Assembly (NCBI GenBank): GCA_963682055.1
Contig: OY821745.1
Location: 1,309,501-1,373,500 of the forward strand
DNA length: 64,000 bases
Reading direction: 5' to 3'
Source of the DNA: Primula veris
Lineage: Eukaryota > Streptophyta > Magnoliopsida > Ericales > Primulaceae
Made by a program: the position numbers and the translations under genes. The notes beneath the pieces are model-generated. The model searched no databases and was not told the origin of the DNA. It saw only the letters and a program-made list of their open reading frames with translations. Below are positions 55,953-64,000 of the stretch, in pieces (positions within the stretch are counted from its first letter, which is position 1; every line of letters begins with the position of its first letter).

Positions 55953-58900
55953 GGAGTTTTGGAGGGAAAAAAAAAAAACTAATTTACATAGTTATGCTGA
56001 AGACTTTTTTTTTTCTTATTTACTTATATTGTGTTTCTCAAATGTATATTTTTTTAGTTCTACTCTTGCTATTTTGTTTTGTGGGGTTTTTCGTCTACAA
56101 TTTTATTTTTTTAATTAATAAAATAAAAATATGGCTTTCCCCCACCTTTTATATAAAAATAATAAATCACAGAGTTATAGCATTTTATAAGAATGGAAAA
56201 AGTAAAGCCTAAATTAAGGATATAAATTTTTTAAAAGTGATATTTGTTACTTAATTGGTGTTAATTAATGGGACGAAAATGTGATCATGCATGGATAGTA
56301 TGAAATTTTCAAGTGCAAAAGTTGCACCATTTTTTGGTGTTGTGGTCGGAGATGCTCTAACATGAGATGTACTGGTAGTAATTTTTAGCAGCGTCGTTAA
56401 GCCGATTTCACATTTTGTATTAAATGATACGCAGCAAATTAACGAAGTCATATTAGTATTCTAAAGAGTGAGAATATCCAAAACTTTACGGAAGTTAAGA
56501 TGTTGATGAAGATTAGGCGCTTAGGTTTTGAGTGGCGATTAGACGGGATTAAATGGAGATTAATTAAGTAGGATTGGATGTCGAGGGACCTATTTTCATT
56601 TAATTATTTCTTAAATACTAAACTCAGGCATTAGGCACCATTATCTGTTGTAAAGAAACTGTACTTAGATGGTTTAGCTAAACAGAATTAAAATATTGAT
56701 CAGATGTGATGAAAATGAAGATACATGTAACGTTACGAAATATACAATCGACTTTTATTTGGCATACAACAAGAGAAAACATTAGAGTTGCACTAACAAA
56801 CTTATTTAAAGAATTATTCGACTAAATACACACAAGTTGATAAAGTTAATTACTCCGAATAGATGATAATGGATAGTAAGTTTTGCGATTTCTTCTCTTT
56901 TCCAATACCAATTGAATAAGTTGGTGATCTGAAATTTGGCACAGATCGATGTTGGTTTAGTTCCAGCGGCTTGTCCAACGGAATAACACATGCATTTATC
57001 TCTTTCTTTTGTATGAAACAGAAGTAAAAAATTCGACATTTTGCTTTTCGAATTCCAGTAAAACCTGAGTGATGTTTTTTGATTTTTTTTTCCGTACCTT
57101 TTCTTGACAATACTCTTTAGATTTCTGTCTTTTGCCTCTATGTGCAATAGCTGATGCTACTGACTATGGAATCGTAATCGGATATCATGGTTATCTAAGA
57201 GCTTCTTTGTACAACTATGAAGCAAGTAAGCTAACCATCAAGTCTGAGAAAAATATTTGGTTTACTGAGCTTAAATTTTTCACATTTTCAGCAGTTTTTA
57301 ACTTCGCTAACCTAATATACGACAACTTACAAACATAAAAGCAAATAAGCTGAACTCAAAAGCAAACCACACTCGAACCACGCCAATGGCAATTGGGAAG
57401 TTTGGAGGTCGACTGATGAGTGGTAGCTTAGTTCCGTGCTTCTGTCCCAAAATTTGAACTTAAAAGCTTATGCATTACAAGGAAATTGCCTATACTGCCC
57501 ATTATAAGCACATAATCAACTAATTAACACAACGTGCTCGAATCCAATTTCACACCAATACACTAGTATGTCCTAAGTAAGGTTATATTAGTCTTCAAAC
57601 ATTCGTTTTCCAATCCAGCGACATTCAATTTTAGCTCAATGATGTCATAGTGAAAAGTCTGTAATTTCCGATTAACTTAATTATTAGACCCATCAGGAAA
57701 AAAATACAAGTTCATAGTATAAAACTTCATCGTACCGGTCACCATGTATAAAAAATATGCGTTGCCAAGATTTGCCTTGATGAAACTTTAACGAGACACG
57801 ATCTTTCCGCACAGTAACAGCTATACTCAAATTAACAACTCTGCAGCAAATGAATCGTGTAAGGCCAACATTTTACTACAAACCCATGAAAATCGACACA
57901 CGAATAAATCGGTGCAATAACTGTACTTATAAACAACTTAAAAGCAAAATGAGGCAAATGAATGAGACGAGGATGTAATTATAGGCAGTTGAGGCATTTA
58001 TAATGTCCCCAAGTATTTACAAGGTGTGGGCTACTAGAACTTAACCAGCAAAAAGACTTATAACTACAACAAATCCTAGGATGAAACAACTTCTATTTTA
58101 GTGCTTATAATTACACACACTACCAAAATTAGCTTCAAGATCTGAAACCAATCATGTGCTCATGAATGATAGTTTTGATGGTAGCTCAAAACATTACTCA
58201 AACGGACAATCTATTTAATTTCCAAAACAGAAATACCTGCTCACAGTAATAACCAAACTACCCGGGGATGGCAGCAAATTTTAAATGGATGAAAGAATAT
58301 GTCAAATGTTACAATTAGCTGTATCAGTTTTCTTAATCCTCGGATATGTAGAACCTCGGAAGCTGAGATTGTGCATAAACATATCAGATCATACAAATTG
58401 TATCTTAGAAACTTAATTTGAAACATGAACCAAACAATTCGGATATCCTTCATCCAACTGCAACCTTGTATTTTCAAGCAAAAATGCTAAACACGTCAAA
58501 TGCGAAAATTATATAGCTATATATATTACATTGAAACAAGCTTTCTTAGCCAAAAAGAAACACATAAGGAAACATGAAGAATCTAAAAACTCATTCTTTA
58601 GCTTTTAAGCCTCTGAGCAAACAGTCTCAAATTCCTTTAGCCAATTCTTAGGACAAAGTTGTTCGATCTCATGCAAACAGTATCTCACTGAACAAATTTA
58701 GACAAATTATTTCTGCCAATGAACAAGTTTTGGAAGAGCCTAAAGCCTTACAAAAGTAACTCCCGTAGAAACTCAATTTTACAATAAAACCAAACGGACT
58801 TGAAGTTTCATTATTCATTCATAGCACAAACTGGTCCCCTCATGCAAAACTCATATACAAATTCACAGTATAATACTATATTATATACATACAAACTCCT

Positions 58901-58953
58901 AACTAAATACTCTATACCTCTCTTTCACACACACACACAAAAACTCACTAACC
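55953..58953. other. Intergenic, nothing recognised
   Basis: Three kilobases without a conserved frame. GGAGATGCTCTAACATGAGATG near 56350 is a phrase often found at plant MITE ends. Short open frames at 56806-57147 and 58241-58477 are not recognised. TATATTATATAC at about 58876-58887 lies 70 bp before the WD40 gene ATG and may act as its TATA region. Confidence 0.45.
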
Positions 58954-61041
58954 ATGAGAAGAGAAAGTTATTCGCATTTTGTGGACGACGAAAGAAGGAA
59001 CATAAACTTACCGCGTAGGCTATCTTTTGGAAACCAAGACTCAGATTCTCACCCATCTTTATCAAGAGCGTTTTCAGCATCCACCACATCATCGCCACTA
59101 TGGCCTCTGAGCCCTGAGAGTACACCATGGAATTTATCCTCTGTAAAAGAACCGTCTACCACTAATCTTCTTTACCATTGCTTAGCTTCAATGCATAGGT
59201 ACGAGGGAAAAATTTACTCTATCTCGGTTTCAGAAGGCATTATGTATACCAGCTCAGAAAGTAGCAGAATCCATGCTTGGAATCAACACGAGTGCGCCGA
59301 AATGGGATGTATCAAGGCTAATACAGGCAATAATAAATAAATAAAATCCCATATGATGTTTCTATAGCTAAATAAACACTTTGAGTTTTTCGAATGTTCA
59401 TGAGATCTTTCTTTTTAAATCCCTGTATTATCTTGCAAAAATAAACTTATATCAATATAAATGCCATTCCCAGCTGTTTCCGTTACTAAAGAACCACAAG
59501 AAATTTTCAAATCTTCAAAAAAGAAACAAAACTTTGTCAATGGATACCAGGAATTGTTAGGAAGCATAAACCATAATTACGAAAATTATATCTATTATTG
59601 GTCTTCCCCATGTCTATGCTATGGTGATCCAACATTTTTTTCTACAATTTGACTGATATATTTTAGTTGTTGATTTCTCGTAGAAATGGAAATTTTAGAA
59701 ACCTAAAATGAGGAAAAGCTTTTAAAGCCCTTGCAACGCATAGTAGTCTTGAAGCATTATATGATTTAGGGTAGAAATTGAAATGCTTTTGGTTATAATG
59801 CAGGTGAAGTCCGAGCAATTCTAGCTCATGGGAAACTTCTTTTTAGTGCACACGGTGACAACAAAATACGTGTTTGGGATGTGACTCTAAGGGAGAATTT
59901 CCGACCAAAAAAGATCACAACTCTACCTCATAAAAGCTCTTTATTCTCGTTTCTGAAAAAGAAACCTCATAAGCATAAAGACCGCATCTCCTGCATAGCT
60001 TATAATCAAACGGAAAAGATGTTATACACAGGTTTCTTTTTCTTTCTTTTTTTGGGAAAAATTACCTATGGGTACAATTTGGCAACTTATTTAACAAAAA
60101 CACGGGTCCGTGGTCTTTCTTTAGGTTTAGTCAGGTTTCCAGAATTATTACCCAAAAAAGCAGAAAAAAGCTATCCAAACAAAAGCTAAAAAAGTCAGAA
60201 AAAAAACTACAATAATAAAATCGAAAGAGTCAAAAGAGCCAAGCAAACCAAAAAGACTAACAGAATATGTGTCTTTACCACTGAGCTAACCCATTTTGTC
60301 ATATTGCACATAGGTTCGTGTGACAAGACGGTAAAAGCTTGGAAAATTACAGAGAGGAGATGTGTCGACTCATTTATAGCTCACGAAGGTATAGTAAATG
60401 CGATTGTAATCAACCAACAAGATGGATGTGTTTTCACTTGCTCTAGCGATGGAACGGTTAAAATATGGAGACGGGTATATGGAGAAAACTCACACATTCT
60501 CGCCATGACACTAAAATTCCAACTTTCGCCTGTTAATGCCCTAGCATTCAGCTCCTCAAATAATGGTTGTTTTCTCTATTCCGGGTCCTCAGATGGGCTT
60601 ATTAACCTTTGGGGGAAAGAGAAAACATCTGGTCGATTCAACCATGGAGGGTTCTTGCAAGGTCATCAGTTTTCCGTTCTTTGCTTAGTAACTATAGCTG
60701 ACCTAGTCTTGAGTGGCTCCGAAGACACGACTATACGCGTATGGAGGAGAGAAAGTGGAGGAAATTCTTACCATTCATGTTTAGCGGTTATGGACGAGCA
60801 TTATGGGCCAGTGAGGTGCTTAGCGGCTACTTTAGAGGTAGATGATATGGTCATGGGATTGTTGGTATATAGTGCGAGCTTAGATCAAACGTTTAAGATG
60901 TGGAGAGTTAATATATGTCCTAACGATCAGCTGAAGACAGACGAAAATGGAACTAATCAACAGCAGATAGCAGATTCTGTAATGAGTCCGGTTCTATCGC
61001 CTTCGTGGGTGGAAAAGAAGCTACAAGGCACCCATTTTTAG
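58954..61041 (+). CDS. WD40-repeat protein, JINGUBANG-like
   Basis: Three exons: 58954-59326, 59804-60031, 60314-61041, phases 1 and 1, 442 residues. The N-terminal about 80 residues are Ser-rich and low in structure (LSRAFSASTTSSPLWPLSP). WD40 repeats then follow, with typical endings IHAWNQ, IRVWDV, VKAWKI, VKIWRR, INLWGK, IRVWRR and FKMWRV, forming a seven-bladed propeller. Order and insertions (KITTLPHKSSLFSFLKKK before HKDRISC) match the plant JINGUBANG family; the Arabidopsis founder restrains pollen germination. Family members are cytosolic/nuclear scaffolds without enzymatic activity. Intron 1 uses a GC donor (G|GCAATA at 59327-59328): this is the only join that keeps the conserved IKANTGEVRAI frame. 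Any in-frame GT nearby leads to a stop. Confidence 0.93.
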
Positions 61042-61890
61042 GGATACAGTGTACCAGAAGGACACTTTATTTTTATGCCCGTATAAATTTGAATGCCCAA
61101 AAAAAAGTCTAAATGAAGAGGCACTATATTCTATTTCTATCATACCTTTAACTATTTTCATGTATCTTTTGAAACTCAACCAGTAAATGAGGACAATAAG
61201 TAAGAGCTTGTTTGATGCAGCTTTTAAGTAAGCTAAAATCTTCTCACTTCAGGAAAAAACTACGTTTGTCCAGATTAAAGTTTTCCAAGGTTTTCAGGCC
61301 AGAAATCCAATTAAGCGTAGCTTTTAAGTTGATCAACCAAAAGTAGTCTATTTAGGCCAAAAAAGAAGAAGTGAAAAGTGAGTTTAAAAGCTGCAACGAA
61401 GCAATATCTTACGTTTCTAACATTTGGTACACAGGTAAGCTAGTAAATAACCACAACAGGATTTGTATGTTAAAAATATTAGCTCCCTTAAATAGAAGCC
61501 AAGTCCTTGTCTCTACTTACATCACACAAGTTAGCAACTCTTTGCCAGCTAATACAATATAAATATGACTAATATACTGTATTACCAAGATGATCTTCTC
61601 AAACGTAAATACTCGGGTGCGGACATCAATGTAATCTCTAATATATTTTCCCTTATTTTCTAGCATGTACAAGTTAAGAAGTATTGAGTGCTTTTGAGTT
61701 CATTTTCAGAAAGGGATGTCAAGTATCAACAGGATAAAATCATTACACATAAGCTCAAGGGATAAACCCATTTAAGACAACAAAAATACGCAATTGTATA
61801 GTTGTAATAATACTACACAAATACAAATCGTGAAAACTGGTTAGTTACACTTTGTTTTTCCAGAAGAACTGTAAACTTTGATTCATAAGT
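61042..61890. other. Convergent intergenic space
   Basis: 3' flanks of the WD40 gene (+) and the ASCC1-like gene (-). The 61200-61370 stretch (GCTTTTAAGT..AAGTAGTC) belongs to a short GCTTTTAAG-rich repeat also seen in the HD-ZIP introns and near 49200 and 57300. No gene. Confidence 0.5.
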
Positions 61891-63748
61891 CTACTTGCGT
61901 AATTGTGGGAAAGGAATAGAAGAACAACAATGAAAGTACCCATTTCTATCGAATAAGTGCCTTTGTGACAGATGAACCTCGGGGATAAGATACTCACCCC
62001 ATTCCTCAGACCCGTATTGTTCGAAAATACTACTTGCATCAAATGAATCTGCAAAACTTGTCCCTTCTTTCCTGCAGGATATTAATTTTATTCACAACAT
62101 TTAATTGACGAACAGTTCGGGGAGAAAACCAAAATAAAATAAGCATCAGAATTGTAAACATAAAAAAGGCGAGTTAAGGACATGACCTCGCCCTGTGCCT
62201 AGCATTCATCACAGTGGCATGTAACTGCAGTTAAAAAAGATGATAGTAAAATATTATTAATTTTTGAAACGATGATGAAATATATATACTTAACATAAAC
62301 CGATTACTTGGGAAATTCATACAACATAATCAGCAGTGCAGGAGATGCCTAACCTTATAACAAACGCATTGCTAATAGACTTCGGTGCTTTATATATTTC
62401 TCAGTCCATTTAATGAATTGTTCTTGATATAAATGGATAAGTTTAGTTATCTTTCAAACTAATGTAATAAAGTTGAAAAAGATATTTGCAACACAAGTAA
62501 TAGACACCTTCATAAAAACTAATTAGACCGCAATTACATGCGTGTGTTGATAAAAACAAAAGAAGCATTGACTTATAAATCTAACAATTTTCCATATACA
62601 ATTTAGGAGAATGTGGATCTATAAAAACGAGTTTGAAGCCAAAGGAAAGATAGCTAAAAGTATGTATACACCTTTAACTCGCGTAGGGCATTTTTGTCGA
62701 CAACAAGTCCCGCTTCAACAAAAGCATCAGTAATGATTTCTAGGAAAGTTAAAGAAAAAGAAGAAAAAAAGCAAACCAGGAGAAATTTTTTTTTTTACTG
62801 AAAGAAATTATTTGATGCTCATAAGAGGGAAAAGGGAAAAATTGAATAGATGCTACGAAAATGAGGATACGACAAGCATGTTTAAGTCTGCCCCCATGGC
62901 CAATTTCTTCAACGGGGATATAAACAACACGTGCTTTTGCGAATGATCCTTGCATGCATTCCTGTGATAAGAAAATATTAAAATATATCATTATTAATAA
63001 TACCAAACTGATTTGAAAAAGAGGCGAGGCATAATACTGCCTAATTTAATTAGTGGTAATGGTAAGTTAGATATGGTAGTAGCATTAAGACAAGGGTGTT
63101 AACTGTTAAGAAAAAAATAAACTAATTTCTTTTTTAACTTTTTCTGAGCAAATCGAATGCTCACTTTAGCTACATGTGTAATAGAGATTTTATGAAGAAA
63201 AATAGATGTTTCTTTATAACCGAAGAACAAAAAAATTCAGTATGGAAGAGATGGACTTAAGATAGAATCTTACCAGACCCTTGAGTCTTATAGAAACAGG
63301 ACGCTTACCCAAGGCTTTATGTACTTTTGGAGCAACATTCTGTAATAAGCGAAAAAGAGCTAAATTTATCTGAGTTAATATAATAAAATACGTATATAAC
63401 TACCGTAATTTACCTGCAAAATTTCACCAGCAGCAGCGACTCGATCCTTGTTCCACAACTTAAGCATAAGCACGGTGAGGTGGAAAGTTGCTGGTTTAAT
63501 AAATATGGATTTCTCAATTTCCAGACCTGTCATTTTTGGGGAATACGCGTGACTTGTACTTTTAATTACAAAGATCATAAGAGTGGATAAATATTAAGCC
63601 TCAGAAGAGAACACTACAAAGGAAAACATAAAATTTTCATACCCGACAAGGATGTTTGAAAATTCACCAGCTTTTCTACAAGTTTTGGATGTAAAGCTAA
63701 TGGAAGGGACACAAAGTGAGAGTAGTCTAGCTTTGGGCTTTTCACGAC
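61891..63748 (-). CDS. ASCC1-like 2H phosphoesterase, 3' part only
   Basis: Seven visible exons in transcript order: 63748-63643, 63526-63414, 63339-63274, 62961-62871, 62739-62672, 62224-62187, 62071-61891. They give 220 codons plus stop with consistent phases; the gene continues past the right edge. The sequence matches plant homologues of ASCC1 (activating signal cointegrator 1 complex subunit 1): SHFVSLPLALHPKLVEKLVNFQ, KSIFIKPATFHLTVLMLKLW, RPVSIRLKGL, LHATVMNARHR, YGSEEWGEYLI and NGYFHCCSSIPFP. Two H-x-T motifs (HLT and HAT) form the AKAP7/2'-5' RNA ligase-like active site, so an RNA-processing hydrolase role is likely. The N-terminal KH domain typical of the family is not visible here. 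The linker between the first two exons is short (TSLSGLEIEKS) compared with the long acidic linker of some relatives. Confidence 0.9.
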
Positions 63749-64000
63749 CTGTTCAGGAATAGTAAGTCAAATTATTCAGATATGTTCTGCAGAATAAAAA
63801 CTCAAAGATGAAATTACGCAATAAAGAAGAGGGACGTTGCTTTTGTACACCAACCTACCAATCTAAACAAAGCCAAAACAAGCTATCACAAGTTTCACAA
63901 TATAGGCTCTAATCTAAAGAAAATCGAATAATTAGTACACAAACAAATCAAACTAAGGAGTGTTCGAAAGTCCAAGGGCGTATTAATTAACCAATTTTGT

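Noticed and set aside
59281..59326. GT donor at 59309-59310 for intron 1 of the WD40 gene
   Set aside because: Joining there to the 59804 acceptor gives a stop within seven codons and loses the conserved NTGEVRAI segment; the GC donor at 59327 keeps it.

Overview
This is nuclear DNA of a flowering plant, AT-rich and intron-rich, most likely a eudicot. The evidence is the gene content: an HD-ZIP III transcription factor with a miR165/166 target site, a thylakoid NDH subunit, a tonoplast aquaporin, a CASP-like membrane protein and a DUF1677 protein. Exon boundaries were placed by hand from GT/GC-AG signals, phase bookkeeping and remembered family sequence. No transcripts were available, and the species cannot be named from this window.

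Layout. 1-6.5 kb: intergenic, with a large foldback element, a small hAT-like element and one possible broken gene. 6.7-7.25 kb: DUF1677 gene (+). 11.5-22.8 kb: 18-exon HD-ZIP III gene (-), ATHB-15/CORONA-ATHB-8 type, 841 codons. Its first intron holds a decaying array derived from the end of its own exon 1. 22.8-28.6 kb: intergenic, with MITEs, including a CACTA-type element nested inside another MITE and a palindromic Mutator-type MITE. 28.64-35.78 kb: complete LTR retrotransposon of Ty1-copia type on the minus strand, with 5-bp target-site duplications and nearly identical LTRs. 36-42.7 kb: tandem repeats, a TMK-type kinase fragment, a 927-bp hAT element and several duplications. 42.8-46.5 kb: a TE-associated ORF and a three-exon CASP-like gene (+). 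47.7-49.6 kb: PNSB3/NDF4-like gene (+, six exons). 50.2-52.8 kb: TIP2-type aquaporin (-, three exons). 53.4-56 kb: MITEs. 58.95-61.04 kb: JINGUBANG-like WD40 gene (+) with a GC-AG intron. 61.9 kb to the right edge: 3' part of an ASCC1-like gene (-).

The most unusual structure is the interior of the copia element. Its pol is collinear but broken by stops and frameshifts, so it cannot code for its own proteins, yet its LTRs are about 98 percent alike. The interior is packed with short perfect stem-loops. A subset of at least fifteen has an 8-nt loop fitting NCNNCNGG on the plus strand (mostly ACGACAGG or ACGACTGG) while every stem differs. This suggests a structural role in the RNA or cDNA, for example dispersed packaging signals for an element mobilised in trans, or a peculiar mutational process. 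It is offered as a hypothesis.

The protein-coding genes are ordinary, functionally unrelated neighbours, as expected in a plant chromosome; there is no operon-like organisation.
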